From Tyzzerella sp963558545 (GTDB taxonomy: Bacteria; Bacillota; Clostridia; Lachnospirales; CAG-274), in assembly GCF_963558545.1 (NCBI RefSeq), contig NZ_CAUWHO010000016.1, forward strand, positions 1 to 41,595: a stretch of 41,595 bases of DNA, read 5' to 3'. Positions 1 through 9,444 of the stretch are shown piece after piece. The position numbers and the translations under genes were made by a program. Below the pieces are notes generated by a model. That model saw only the letters and a program-made list of their open reading frames with translations. It was not told the DNA's origin and ran no database searches. The number at the start of each line of letters is the position of its first letter. Position 1 is the stretch's first letter.

Positions 1-254
1 CAATTAAGATATGACTTATATTTTTAGAGTAAAAATTATATACGGTTATTTGTATTAATTTTTAAGAATAAAAATATATAGGAATATCTGTTTTTTAATA
101 CAAAGTATTAAAAAAATTGATTAAATACAATTAAGATATGACTTATATTTTTAGAGTAAAAATTATATACGGTTATTTGTATTAATTTTTAAGAATAAAA
201 ATATATAGGAATATCTGTTTTTTAATACAAAGTATTAAAAAAATTGATTAAATA
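1..254. repeat. 127-bp tandem duplication, two copies
   Basis: Positions 1-127 are repeated without visible change at 128-254; similarity ends a few bases after 254. More copies could lie before the window start. Each unit carries an 11-bp perfect hairpin (arms 91-101 and 105-115, loop AAA; second copy 218-228 and 232-242) inside a 43-bp segment (80-122, 207-249) that recurs once at 40595-40637. No ORF of note is present in the unit, and its role is unknown. Positions 255-393 hold only the promoter of the next gene. Confidence 0.9.
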
Positions 255-326
255 AAATTAATTATTCCTATACAGTTAATGTATGTTTAATATAAATTAT
301 AAATAATTAGTATAAAGGGCATTTAA

Positions 327-355
327 TAGACAAAGTATAAAAATTTGTATATAAT
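327..355 (+). promoter_or_regulatory. Sigma-A-type promoter for the polymer cluster
   Basis: TAGACA (327-332), a 17-bp spacer and TATAAT (350-355) lie about 38 bp before the flippase start. The match to the consensus is close and the spacing ideal, although the AT-rich background makes chance matches common. Confidence 0.6.
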
Positions 356-393
356 ATAAATGTATTTAAAACATAGATAAAAGAGGTAATAAA

Positions 394-1884
394 ATGTCTA
401 ATAAAAACAATAAAAATCAAGCTATGGCTAAAGATACTATTATATATATGTTAGCAAAAGGTATAGAGGGTATAGTGGGAGTGCTTACTATATCTGCTAT
501 GTCTTATATATACATACCAGAACAAACAGGTAGATATTCTAGTATAAATATAGCAGTAACAACAGTTGCTATGGTGCTAATACAGTGGCTTGTACAGTCA
601 GTATTAAGGTATATTAATAAATATGAGCTAGATAATGAGCAAGATAAATTTTTTTCTACAGTTTTCTTTTCTTGGTTTAAGGTTAATATAATAGTATTTT
701 GTATAGCAAGTTTTTTAATAACGGCTTTAAGTTTAGGGTTTTTTAAGGGTATAACTAATGTTTATCCTATAAGTCTTATTATAGTTAGTTTTATTATGTT
801 TTTTACCTATAATACATCTCAATTGATTATAGGAATGCTTGCAGGTATTAGAAAAAGCAAGATAAATTTATTTTTATCCGTTATAAATGTAGTAGGTAAA
901 CTTTTTGCTATTGTTGTTTTAAATAAGATATTTACAACTAAGATAGAATGGATATTTATAAGCTATATAATATTTGATTTTATAACGGCTTTAATAGGTT
1001 TTATAAAACTAGATATAAAAAAGCACATAAAATGGCAATACTATGATAAAGAAATATTATATGTTTTAAAAATGTATGGTATTCCTTTAATGGGTAATAT
1101 GATAGCTACATCAGTTTTAAATAAATCGGATATATATGTTATACAATATTTTTTAGGAGAAGATAAAGTAGGTATATACCAAACAAACTATTCTATAATA
1201 GCATCTGCTTTTACTCTTTTGGCAACAGGTGCTATGAGGGGAAGTTATCCTACTATTATTAGGACTTGGAGCGAAGGTGATGAAGAGCTTACAAAAACAC
1301 TTATAGGTAATGCTATAAGGACGTATCTTTTAATATCTTTACCAGCAGTTGTTGGGGTGTTTTGTATTTCAGATTTTGTAGCTAAGGTATTATTTGAAGC
1401 TAAATATTTTGAAGGGCATAGCATAATGGGATTTGTTTCTCTTGGTATGATGTTTTTAGGGCTTACAGAATATGCTATAAAACCTTGGGAGCTTAATGCT
1501 AGGACAAAAGAAATATTTAAAAGAAGTATGATAAGTGGTGTATTAAATATAATATTAAATGTTGCGTTTATAAAAATATTTGGGTATAAATTTGCTGGTA
1601 TAAGTACATTTATAGCATTTTTCCTATATTTTATATTGGCGAAAAATGGTACAAAAGAGCATATGTCTTTTAACCTTAACAAGCCATCTTTATATAGAAT
1701 AATAATAAGTATATTTATAATGGGAGCAATTATAATTATTATAAAACAATTATTGCCAGTTAATATTATTACATTATGTGTACTTATATTTATAGGTATT
1801 TTAGTGTATACACTATGTTTATATTTTACAGGAGAAATAAAAAATGAAATAAATATTATTGTAAATAAGCTTAAAAAAAGATAA
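394..1884 (+). CDS. Polysaccharide flippase, Wzx/MVF-MATE type
   Basis: A 496-residue polytopic membrane protein with about 12-14 hydrophobic segments and few polar loops, beginning with a short Lys/Asn-rich cytoplasmic tail. Length, composition and the 'GIPLMGNMIATSVLNKSDIYVIQYFLG' -like middle region (about residues 228-255) fit lipid-linked oligosaccharide flippases, which move undecaprenyl-PP-linked repeat units to the outer face of the membrane. The ATG at 394 follows AGAGGT at a normal distance. It opens a co-directional cluster of sugar nucleotide, glycosyltransferase, ligase and pyruvyl transferase genes, which supports a role in wall polymer export. The substrate cannot be read from sequence. 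Confidence 0.85.
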   Translation: MSNKNNKNQAMAKDTIIYMLAKGIEGIVGVLTISAMSYIYIPEQTGRYSSINIAVTTVAMVLIQWLVQSVLRYINKYELDNEQDKFFSTVFFSWFKVNIIVFCIASFLITALSLGFFKGITNVYPISLIIVSFIMFFTYNTSQLIIGMLAGIRKSKINLFLSVINVVGKLFAIVVLNKIFTTKIEWIFISYIIFDFITALIGFIKLDIKKHIKWQYYDKEILYVLKMYGIPLMGNMIATSVLNKSDIYVIQYFLGEDKVGIYQTNYSIIASAFTLLATGAMRGSYPTIIRTWSEGDEELTKTLIGNAIRTYLLISLPAVVGVFCISDFVAKVLFEAKYFEGHSIMGFVSLGMMFLGLTEYAIKPWELNARTKEIFKRSMISGVLNIILNVAFIKIFGYKFAGISTFIAFFLYFILAKNGTKEHMSFNLNKPSLYRIIISIFIMGAIIIIIKQLLPVNIITLCVLIFIGILVYTLCLYFTGEIKNEINIIVNKLKKR

Positions 1885-1990
1885 TACTTAACAAAAATAT
1901 GTAATGAGGGTATATTTAAAATAATAATAAATAAAAGTATCTAATTTTGTAAAATTTTTGTGAAAATAATTGTATTACCATAAATAAATA

Positions 1991-2019
1991 TTGTTAAAGG
2001 TTATAAAAAGTGGTAAAAT
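1991..2019 (+). promoter_or_regulatory. Promoter for wecC
   Basis: TTGTTA (1991-1996), 17 bp, TAAAAT (2014-2019), followed by a leader of about 60 bases with AAGAAAGGAA before the ATG at 2082. The 197-bp gap 1885-2081 shows no clear terminator for the flippase gene. Confidence 0.55.
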
Positions 2020-2081
2020 AGAAATAATGTAAAAACTATTAAATATTTTATATAAAATAGATAAGAAAGGAATTTACACCT

Positions 2082-3335
2082 ATGAAAAAGATTTGTATGA
2101 TTGGTATTGGATATGTTGGTTTACCTACTGCTGCTATGTTTGCATCTAAAGGGCATAAGGTAATTGGATATGATTTAAACCCAAAAGCCGTAGATGCACT
2201 TAATAAAGGTGAAATAATAATAGAAGAGCCAGGTCTTTTAGAGCTTGTTAAAGAATGTGTAGAAAGTGGCAATTTATCTGCTACAACAGTTTGCCCACCA
2301 GATTGTGATGTTTATATAATAGCAGTGCCTACACCTATTAATAAAGACAAAACAGCAGATATGAGCTATGTAGAAAGTGCTACAAGAGCCATTGTACCTA
2401 ATCTTAAAAAAGGGTGTATTGTTATATTAGAATCTACTTCTCCTCCACGAACAGTAGAAGATTTAATGTTACCTATACTTAAAGAAACAGGACTTGAGCT
2501 AGGAGAAGAACTTTTAGTTGCACACTCTCCAGAGCGTATACTACCAGGTAAAGTTATAGAAGAGCTTAGAACAAATAGCCGTATTGTTGGTGGGATAAAC
2601 GAAAAATCTAGCTTAGAAGTTAAAAAAGTGTACGAAAGTATTGTAGAAGGAGAAATATTTATTACTACATCTACAACGGCTGAAATGTGTAAAGTTATGG
2701 AAAATACATTTAGAGATGTAAATATAGCTTTGGCTAATGAGCTTGCAAAAATAAGTGAGGAGCTAGGGGTTAATGCTTTTGAGGTTATACGTCTTGCAAA
2801 CCACCACCCACGTGTAAATATCCTAAGCCCAGGGCCTGGTGTAGGTGGGCATTGTATAGCTTTAGACCCGTGGTTTTTAGTAGAAAAATCTCAAAATGCT
2901 AAACTTATAAAACAAGCAAGAGATATAAATGATAGTATGCCACAGTTTGTATTTGATAAAATTAAAAATATATTAGGTGGTTTTAATGGACAAACAATAT
3001 CTTTATTTGGTGTAACATATAAGCCAAACATAGATGATGTTAGAGAAAGTCCTGTTATGCACCTTTTAGATATGCTTAAAAAAGAAAATGTAAAAGTAAA
3101 TGTATGTGACCCACACGCTAAAGACCAAGTGGAAAACAATATGGATATTTATGATGCAGTAAAAGATGCTAGCATTATAGTTTTAGGAGTAAATCACGAT
3201 GAGTTTAAATATATAGATTTTAATAAAGTATCTACATTATTAAAAGATAAAAATATATTAGATACAAGAAATTTCTTTAATAAAGAAGAAATTATTAAAA
3301 ATAACATAAATTATTATTTATTAGGTGAAAAATAA
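2082..3335 (+). CDS. wecC: UDP-N-acetyl-D-mannosamine dehydrogenase
   Basis: Oxidises UDP-ManNAc to UDP-ManNAcA with two NAD+ in the cytoplasm. The 417-residue protein has the N-terminal Rossmann motif GIGYVG (8-13), the central HSPERILPGK segment (148-157), and the catalytic Cys258 in PGPGVGGHC followed by IALDPW, which separates the WecC type from UDP-glucose dehydrogenases. The C-terminal UDP-binding domain contains the usual GVTYKPNIDDVRESP stretch. It ends TAATG, so the next gene starts on the last base of its stop codon. The UDP-GlcNAc 2-epimerase (WecB/MnaA) that would supply its substrate is not in the window. Close relatives acting on other UDP-aminosugars are possible. Confidence 0.85.
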   Translation: MKKICMIGIGYVGLPTAAMFASKGHKVIGYDLNPKAVDALNKGEIIIEEPGLLELVKECVESGNLSATTVCPPDCDVYIIAVPTPINKDKTADMSYVESATRAIVPNLKKGCIVILESTSPPRTVEDLMLPILKETGLELGEELLVAHSPERILPGKVIEELRTNSRIVGGINEKSSLEVKKVYESIVEGEIFITTSTTAEMCKVMENTFRDVNIALANELAKISEELGVNAFEVIRLANHHPRVNILSPGPGVGGHCIALDPWFLVEKSQNAKLIKQARDINDSMPQFVFDKIKNILGGFNGQTISLFGVTYKPNIDDVRESPVMHLLDMLKKENVKVNVCDPHAKDQVENNMDIYDAVKDASIIVLGVNHDEFKYIDFNKVSTLLKDKNILDTRNFFNKEEIIKNNINYYLLGEK

Positions 3336-4597
3336 TGGAAAAAGTTCTTATTATTGCAAACCAATTTCCACCTATGGGCGGTTCTGGTGTTCAAAGAAGT
3401 GTAAAATTTGTAAAACATCTTAGAAGTTTTGGGTACGAACCTATTGTTTTTACAAGAGAAACAACAGGAGCAAATTTAATAGACGAAACTCTTTTAAATG
3501 ATGTACCAAAAGGTGTAAATATTATTAGAACAAGGGCTTATGAACCATCGGAAGTAAAAGGCATTTTAAAAATACCTTTTAAGGTACTAGCTAAAATAAT
3601 GATTCCAGATAGTGCTAGAATATGGTTTGAAAAAAGTAAAAATAAGGCTCTAAAAACTATACAAGATAACAATATAAAAATTATATATACAACAAGTGCG
3701 CCTTATAGCGACCATCTTTTAGGGTTGTATATAAAAAGAAAAATACCAAGCATAAAATGGATAGTAGATTTTAGAGATGAATGGACTAACAACCCTTATA
3801 CATTAGATAACCCACATAATGCTATAAGAACAAAAATAGAAAAAAATATGGAAAAAGATGTTCTTTTAGAGGCAGACTACCTTATAACTAATACGCCTGT
3901 TATGAGAGATAACTTTATAAAAAATAACAGTATACCAGAGGATAATTTTTATGTTATACCAAATGGATATGACGAAGAAGATTTTTATAATATGGATTTT
4001 ACAAAGCCTAACAATGATAAATTTACAATGGTTTATACAGGGGCTTTATACGGTAGAAGAAAGCCAGATAACTTTTTTAGTGCAATAAAAAGCCTAAAAG
4101 AAAAAGGCATAGTAAAAGAAAATACTATAAAAGTTAAACTTATTGGCAATTACCATAAAGATAGGCTACAAGCCCAAATAGATAGCTTTGGGCTAACAAA
4201 TGAAATAGAGATAGTTGGGTATGTACCTCATAATGTTTGTATAAAACATCAGCTTAGTGCAGATGCCTTAATTTTAATAGAAGGTAGTGGTATTGGTGCT
4301 AATGCTTTTTATACAGGTAAAATATTTGAATATATGAACACTAAAAGGCCAGTACTTGCAATACTTCCAGATGGGGTTGCTAAAGATTTAGTTTTAGAAA
4401 GTAAAATAGGCATTGTAGCTAATACAGACAATGTGCTAGAGATAGAAAATATTATAAAAAATTATTATGAAAAATGGCAACAAAACAATTTAAATTTTGA
4501 GCCGGATTTTAACATAATAGAAAAATTTGAAAGAAAAAGACTTACTAAAGATTTGGCTAATATTTTTGATAAGGCTTTAGAGTTTCCAAAAAATTAA
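3335..4597 (+). CDS. Glycosyltransferase, GT4-like
   Basis: A 420-residue GT-B fold transferase. The N-terminus (VLIIANQFPPMGGSGVQR, residues 4-21) has the Gly-rich acceptor loop typical of GT4 enzymes; the C-terminal half has the donor-binding region (MVYTGALYGRRKP near residue 234, then a GYVPHN loop and a GKIFEYM segment near 330). It probably adds one sugar to the lipid-linked wall polymer; donor and linkage are unknown. It is translationally coupled to wecC by a one-base overlap, suggesting it may use the ManNAcA that WecC makes (inference). Confidence 0.8.
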   Translation: MEKVLIIANQFPPMGGSGVQRSVKFVKHLRSFGYEPIVFTRETTGANLIDETLLNDVPKGVNIIRTRAYEPSEVKGILKIPFKVLAKIMIPDSARIWFEKSKNKALKTIQDNNIKIIYTTSAPYSDHLLGLYIKRKIPSIKWIVDFRDEWTNNPYTLDNPHNAIRTKIEKNMEKDVLLEADYLITNTPVMRDNFIKNNSIPEDNFYVIPNGYDEEDFYNMDFTKPNNDKFTMVYTGALYGRRKPDNFFSAIKSLKEKGIVKENTIKVKLIGNYHKDRLQAQIDSFGLTNEIEIVGYVPHNVCIKHQLSADALILIEGSGIGANAFYTGKIFEYMNTKRPVLAILPDGVAKDLVLESKIGIVANTDNVLEIENIIKNYYEKWQQNNLNFEPDFNIIEKFERKRLTKDLANIFDKALEFPKN

Positions 4598-4598
4598 T

Positions 4599-4627
4599 TT
4601 GTTTAAAATTGTATAATATATTATAAT
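4599..4627 (+). promoter_or_regulatory. Internal promoter of the polymer cluster
   Basis: TTGTTT (4599-4604), 17 bp, TATAAT (4622-4627) in the 100-bp gap before the next glycosyltransferase. This could give the second half of the cluster its own transcript. Confidence 0.5.
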
Positions 4628-4697
4628 AATATAAAATATTGATATTTAATGTATTATATATTAATATTAAAATAATACCTTGGGGTGTGATAATAAA

Positions 4698-5831
4698 ATG
4701 AAAGTGCTTCATTTAATAAGCGGGGGAGATGGCGGAGGAGCAAAAACTCACGTTATAACTCTTCTTAAAAGGCTTATGAAAGAAGGCATAGATGTAGAGC
4801 TTTTATGTATAATGGAAGGTGCTTTTACAGAAGAAGCTAAAAATGAAGGTATCCCTATAAAAATTATACATCAAAAGAGAAGATATAGCTTAAGGCCTAT
4901 TTTAGATATAAAAAAATATATAGCTAATGGTGGCTATGATATAGTACATTGCCACGGAGCACGTGCAAACTATATAGCATTTTTTATAAAAAATAGCCTT
5001 AACATACCTTTTATAACAACTATTCATAGTGATTATAAGCTAGATTTTAAAGATAGCATATATAAGCAGGCTATATTTATGCCTATCAATGCTATTGCTC
5101 TTAGAAAGTTTGATTATATATTAGCAGTTACAAAATCTTTTAAAAATATGCTTATAGAAAGAGGATTTGATGAAAAAAAATTAAAAGTTATATATAATGG
5201 TATAAATATGCAAAAAGAAATAAGACCTTTAGATAAAAAGGAATTTTTAAAAAGCTATAACATACCTTATGATGAAAGTTATTTATATGTAGGGATAGCA
5301 GCAAGGCTACAACAAGTAAAGGGGTTAAAACATTTTTTAGAAGCTAGTAAAATTTTACTAAAAGAAGATAAAAATATTATGTTTTTAATAGCTGGTAGTG
5401 GTGCATTAGAAGATAATATAAAAAGCTTTATAAAAGAAAATAATTTGCAAGACAATGTAAAAATGCTTGGTTTTGTAAAAGATATAAACAGTTTTTATAA
5501 TGCTTTGGATATAAATGTTTTGACAAGCTATTCTGAAAGCTTTCCGTATGCTCTTTTAGAAGGGGCAAGGCTTAAAAAAGCTACAATAGCAACTTGTGTT
5601 GGTGGTATACCAGAAATGATAAAACATAATGAAACAGGGTTTTTAATAAAACCAAGTAGTAGTAAAGATATAGCAGAAAAAATTAGTATACTTTTAAAAG
5701 ATAAAAAGCTTATGTCTAGCTTTGGTGAAAGCTTTTATAAATATGCCTATGACCATTTTTCTGATGAAAAAATGGCAAAAACACATATAGATATTTATAA
5801 AAACATTTTAAAGGAGGAAAATTGTGAGTAA
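4698..5831 (+). CDS. Glycosyltransferase family 4
   Basis: A 377-residue GT4 transferase. The N-terminus MKVLHLISGGDGGGAKTHV has the Gly-rich acceptor loop, and the C-terminal donor site shows AARLQQVKG, GFVKDI and the Glu pair region SYSESFPYALLEG, followed by CVGGIPEMI. The reading frame is open upstream to a TTG at 4680, but the ATG at 4698 is chosen because GGGGTG sits about 10 bases before it and the protein then begins at the conserved beta-strand. Its stop codon overlaps the DUF4330 gene by 8 bases, so the two are probably co-translated. Confidence 0.85.
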   Translation: MKVLHLISGGDGGGAKTHVITLLKRLMKEGIDVELLCIMEGAFTEEAKNEGIPIKIIHQKRRYSLRPILDIKKYIANGGYDIVHCHGARANYIAFFIKNSLNIPFITTIHSDYKLDFKDSIYKQAIFMPINAIALRKFDYILAVTKSFKNMLIERGFDEKKLKVIYNGINMQKEIRPLDKKEFLKSYNIPYDESYLYVGIAARLQQVKGLKHFLEASKILLKEDKNIMFLIAGSGALEDNIKSFIKENNLQDNVKMLGFVKDINSFYNALDINVLTSYSESFPYALLEGARLKKATIATCVGGIPEMIKHNETGFLIKPSSSKDIAEKISILLKDKKLMSSFGESFYKYAYDHFSDEKMAKTHIDIYKNILKEENCE

Positions 5832-6354
5832 AATAGTAGATGAAAAAGGAAAATTATTTGGAATTGTAAATGTTGTAGATTTATTAGTGGCAATAGTAAT
5901 AATAGGTGTTATAGCTATTGTTGGGATAAGGCTTACTAGTAGTAGCAGAAATGCAGAGGGGCAAAGTCCTTTAGATGGTAAAAAAGAAATATATGTTACT
6001 TTATATGGAAACTCTATCGTGCCAGAGGCAATAGATACCTTAAAACCAGGAGATAAACTTGTAGCTAACAATGTATTTACAGATGCAGAAATAGTGTCTA
6101 TTGATATGGAGCCAGCAGCCTATATTACTACTAATTATGAAGGAGAGGCTATCCTTGCACAACACCCAATATGGAAAGATATTACGGTAGTTATAAAAGA
6201 TACAGTAAATGCGTCTAGCCCTATATTAAAGGCAGGTAATCAAGAGGTTAGAGTAAACTATAACTTTATATTAAAAACACAACAGTTTGAGGCTAACTGT
6301 AAAGTTCGCAATATAGAGATTAGAGATATGGCAGATGCTACAACAGTAGAATAG
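5824..6354 (+). CDS. DUF4330 membrane-anchored protein
   Basis: A 176-residue protein with a short N-terminal cytoplasmic segment (KGKLFGIVNVVDLL), one transmembrane helix at about 17-38 and an extracytoplasmic beta-rich domain; this is the DUF4330 architecture. Function is unknown in the family. The start is a GTG at 5824, supported by AAGGAGGAAAA just upstream and by the overlap with the preceding glycosyltransferase. Its place between glycosyltransferases and the ligase suggests a role in polymer assembly or export, which is inference only. Confidence 0.75.
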   Translation: MSKIVDEKGKLFGIVNVVDLLVAIVIIGVIAIVGIRLTSSSRNAEGQSPLDGKKEIYVTLYGNSIVPEAIDTLKPGDKLVANNVFTDAEIVSIDMEPAAYITTNYEGEAILAQHPIWKDITVVIKDTVNASSPILKAGNQEVRVNYNFILKTQQFEANCKVRNIEIRDMADATTVE

Positions 6355-6383
6355 CATAGCTTTATAAGAACAGGAGGTATAAT

Positions 6384-6896
6384 ATGCCTTTATTTATAAA
6401 AGATAGTATTATTTATAGGCTATTTGATAAAATAATAATAAAATCATACAGTAATAGCTTATTTAAAAAATTTGTATATAAAATATTAAATTGTTTTAAA
6501 CAGAGTTTTTTATATAAAAAAGTGAAAAATTATTTAAATAAAAAGCCGTATTTTTTAAATAGTTTAATATATAAATTTATTAGAAAAATAGTAAAAATAA
6601 TAGATAAAATAATGGATTTTTTATACAACATAATAAAAAAATGTCTATTAGGGAGTAAAGCATTTTTAAATTTAAGAGATATAAAAAATGATATAAAAGG
6701 TAAAACATTAACAGTATTATGGATATTAATAGGTAGCTTTAACATATCTTACACCATTGTGTCAATATTTATTAATAGATTTAATATTTATGTATCTCTT
6801 GGACTTTTGGCTTTAGCCTTTGTATTATTTTTATTTAGTGAAAGCACAAATTGTTTTAAACAAAGTTTTATTTATAAAATATTCAAGAGTTGGTGA
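6384..6896 (+). CDS. Unknown membrane protein with repeated motif
   Basis: A 170-residue very basic, Ile/Lys/Phe-rich protein that I do not recognise. Two hydrophobic segments (about 108-128 and 134-151) are preceded by about 100 residues of amphipathic Lys-rich helix. A motif of the form S-[FIL]-[IVL]-Y-[KR] recurs, and NCFKQSF appears exactly twice, at 36-42 and at 156-162, the second copy forming the C-terminus. AGGAGGTATAAT precedes the ATG. It lies 4 bases before the ligase gene, so it is probably a partner or accessory of that enzyme; the repeats could be membrane-surface or protein-contact segments (inference). Confidence 0.65.
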   Translation: MPLFIKDSIIYRLFDKIIIKSYSNSLFKKFVYKILNCFKQSFLYKKVKNYLNKKPYFLNSLIYKFIRKIVKIIDKIMDFLYNIIKKCLLGSKAFLNLRDIKNDIKGKTLTVLWILIGSFNISYTIVSIFINRFNIYVSLGLLALAFVLFLFSESTNCFKQSFIYKIFKSW

Positions 6897-6900
6897 AGAT

Positions 6901-8289
6901 GTGAAAAAGCAAACGCTAATTAGTTTAATAATATTATTTTTATTAGCTGGTATATTTGGTGCATTTTTTGGTATTGAAAATGTAATTATATTTTCATTAG
7001 TACTAGCTATTATAGGGCTTGTATTTGCCAATTATCAAATTATAGCATATGCACTTTGTCTATATCCTTTTATAGATTTTGTGCTAAGAAGTTTTGCACC
7101 AGGTATAGCAAGCATATGGGACGAACTTTTATTTATAGCTATGTTTTTAGTATGGGGCTATAAATATATTAGATATAGAAATGAAGAAGGATTTAAACAA
7201 ACACCATTAGATTTGCCTGTTATATTGTTTTTAATAGCAATGCTTGTTGTATTTATTATAAATTCTCCAGATTATAGAATATCTTTAGAGGGATTTAGGG
7301 CGGTTATACAATACATACTTTGGTATTTTGTTATAATACAGCTTTTAAAAGATACTAAAGGAGCTAAAATGCTGTGCCTTATATTTGTTATAGTTGTTTC
7401 CTTAATGGCTATACACGGTGTATACCAATATATAATAGGGGTTGAAATGCCAGCAGGTTGGGTAGATAGCAAAGAGGCAGGTGTTAGAACAAGGGTATTT
7501 TCTATCCTTACTAGCCCTAATATACTAGGCTCGCTTATTACATTGGCTTTACCTTTAACATTGTCATTTGCAGGGTTATATAAAAATATTAAAACAAAAG
7601 CATTATTTTATATACTTTCATTGATAATGGTAGGGTGCTTAGTATTTACTTTTTCAAGAGGTGCTTGGATAGGCTTTGGTGTATCTATATTAGTTTATGC
7701 ATTTTTAAAAGATAAAAGACTTTTAATACCTGTTTTAGTAGTAGGGGTATTATCAGCATTGTTAGTACCTGGTATTGCTAATAGGATATCTTATATGTTA
7801 AGCCCAGAATATATAGAAAGTAGCTTAAGAGGTGGAAGACTTGTAAGATGGATAACAGGGTTACAAATTTTACAAGGAACTCCTCTTTTTGGGGTAGGAC
7901 TTGGACATTTTGGTGGTGCTGTTGCTATAAATAATGAGTTATCTTATTTAGTGGGAACAGAAATGGTAGAAACATTTTATATGGATAATTACTACCTAAA
8001 AACAGCTGTGGAAACAGGATTTTTTGGATTATTTGCATTTTTAATACTTATGTATCAAATATTAGTAAATGGTTTAAGAACTATTAGAATAACAACAGAT
8101 AAAGTATCTAAGGAGCTAGAGATAGGTATTTTAGCAGGTCTTTTTGGTGTTATTGTGCATAATTTTGTAGAAAATGTTTTTGAAGTACCTATGATGACAT
8201 CTTGTTTTTGGCTTTTGGTAGCAGTACTAATGCATTTTTGGTATATAAATTATAAAGATAACAATATAGTTTTAACAAATAAAAATTAA
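6901..8289 (+). CDS. O-antigen ligase/polymerase family protein
   Basis: A 462-residue protein with roughly 10-12 transmembrane helices and a large outer loop containing SLRGGRLVRW and GVGLGHFG, the Wzy_C/WaaL-type signature. Members polymerise or transfer lipid-linked glycans on the outer face of the membrane; here it probably polymerises or attaches the wall polymer. The frame is open back to an ATG at 6820, which would overlap the previous gene by 77 bases; the GTG at 6901 is preferred because it follows GGTGA and gives a normal signal-anchor N-terminus (KKQTLISLIILF). Confidence 0.8.
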   Translation: MKKQTLISLIILFLLAGIFGAFFGIENVIIFSLVLAIIGLVFANYQIIAYALCLYPFIDFVLRSFAPGIASIWDELLFIAMFLVWGYKYIRYRNEEGFKQTPLDLPVILFLIAMLVVFIINSPDYRISLEGFRAVIQYILWYFVIIQLLKDTKGAKMLCLIFVIVVSLMAIHGVYQYIIGVEMPAGWVDSKEAGVRTRVFSILTSPNILGSLITLALPLTLSFAGLYKNIKTKALFYILSLIMVGCLVFTFSRGAWIGFGVSILVYAFLKDKRLLIPVLVVGVLSALLVPGIANRISYMLSPEYIESSLRGGRLVRWITGLQILQGTPLFGVGLGHFGGAVAINNELSYLVGTEMVETFYMDNYYLKTAVETGFFGLFAFLILMYQILVNGLRTIRITTDKVSKELEIGILAGLFGVIVHNFVENVFEVPMMTSCFWLLVAVLMHFWYINYKDNNIVLTNKN

Positions 8290-8302
8290 GGAAGGATAAC
8301 CA

Positions 8303-9424
8303 ATGATTAACTTATTAATAGCTGGGTATCATGGATATGGAAATTGCGGAGATGAGGCAACTTTAATGGCTATGACAACAAACATTAAAGAAATGGCACC
8401 AGATGTTAATATAACTGCTATTTCTCATATTCCTGAATTAACAAAAAATGAATACAATATTAATTCTATACAGAGATTTAATGCTATTGAAGTGATAAGA
8501 GCTATTGTAAAAAGTGATATCATACTATCTGGCGGAGGCACTTTAATACAAAATGGCACTAGCACACGTTCACTTTTATATTATTTAAGTATTATAAAAA
8601 CAGCAAAGCTTTTTAAGAAAAAAGTAATGCTTTATTCTAACGGGATAGGACCTGTTAATGGAAATTTAAATAGAAAATTAGTAAAAATGGTAGTTGACAA
8701 TGTAGATTTAATTACTCTTAGAGAAGAGTTTTCTAAAAAAGATTTATTAGATATGGGTGTTAAAAAACCTAAAATTTACGTTACAGCAGATGCTGCTTTT
8801 ACCCTTAAATCTATATCAGATAAAAAGGCAAAGGATTTTTTAATAAAAGAAAAAATACCCCTTGATAAAGATATTATAGGAGTATCTGTCAGGAACTGGA
8901 GCAAGGCTAAATATGGAGATAAATATATAAAAGAAATAGCCAGTGCTTGCGATAATATGGTAAAACAAGGTAAAACCATTCTTTTTATACCTATGGAGCA
9001 ACCAAAAGACATAGAAGTATCTAAAAGAGTAATGTATGAAATGAAACAAGATAGCTATATATTACAAGAAATATATAAACCAGATGAAATACTTGGCATA
9101 ATAGGACAGATGAAACTTATACTTGGTATGCGACTTCACACACTACTGTTTTCTGCATCTAAAAAAGTGCCTATGATAGGACTTGTGTACGACCCTAAGA
9201 TAGAGTATTACCTCGATGTTTTAAATATGCCAAACGGTGGAGATATTAGAACAGGGGACATAGATGCAAAAAAACTTACTGCTCAAATGGAGGGTATGTT
9301 TATGGGACTTGAAAGATATGAGGATATATTATCTGAAAAAATAGATATACTTTTAGATAAGGCAAAACAAAATGAAATTCTTTTAGGTAAAGAGCTAGAA
9401 CAAATAAGAACTAATAAAAAATAA
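8303..9424 (+). CDS. csaB: Polysaccharide pyruvyl transferase CsaB
   Basis: A 373-residue member of the PF04230 family. It begins LLIAGYHGYGNCGDEA, the typical CsaB N-terminus, and has SGGGTLIQ (about 76-83), a YSNGIGP segment and GMRLHTLLFS near 275. CsaB transfers pyruvate from PEP as a ketal onto ManNAc of the secondary wall polymer, the ligand recognised by SLH domains. AAGGAAGG lies before the ATG. The presence of an SLH-domain protein at 34675-36543 and of ManNAc-related enzymes (WecC, TagA) in the same window supports this assignment over other pyruvyl transferases. Confidence 0.85.
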   Translation: MINLLIAGYHGYGNCGDEATLMAMTTNIKEMAPDVNITAISHIPELTKNEYNINSIQRFNAIEVIRAIVKSDIILSGGGTLIQNGTSTRSLLYYLSIIKTAKLFKKKVMLYSNGIGPVNGNLNRKLVKMVVDNVDLITLREEFSKKDLLDMGVKKPKIYVTADAAFTLKSISDKKAKDFLIKEKIPLDKDIIGVSVRNWSKAKYGDKYIKEIASACDNMVKQGKTILFIPMEQPKDIEVSKRVMYEMKQDSYILQEIYKPDEILGIIGQMKLILGMRLHTLLFSASKKVPMIGLVYDPKIEYYLDVLNMPNGGDIRTGDIDAKKLTAQMEGMFMGLERYEDILSEKIDILLDKAKQNEILLGKELEQIRTNKK

Positions 9425-9444
9425 ATTTACTAGGAGGAGTAGTA

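Noticed and set aside
1..254. CRISPR-like array
   Set aside because: Only two long, contiguous copies without spacers; a tandem duplication, not a repeat-spacer array. An assembly artefact cannot be excluded at this edge, but the same hairpin recurs at 40595.
6820..6900. Longer N-terminus for the ligase, or a frameshifted fusion with the preceding gene
   Set aside because: The extra 27 residues overlap the previous gene and have no ribosome site; GTG 6901 gives a normal signal-anchor start.
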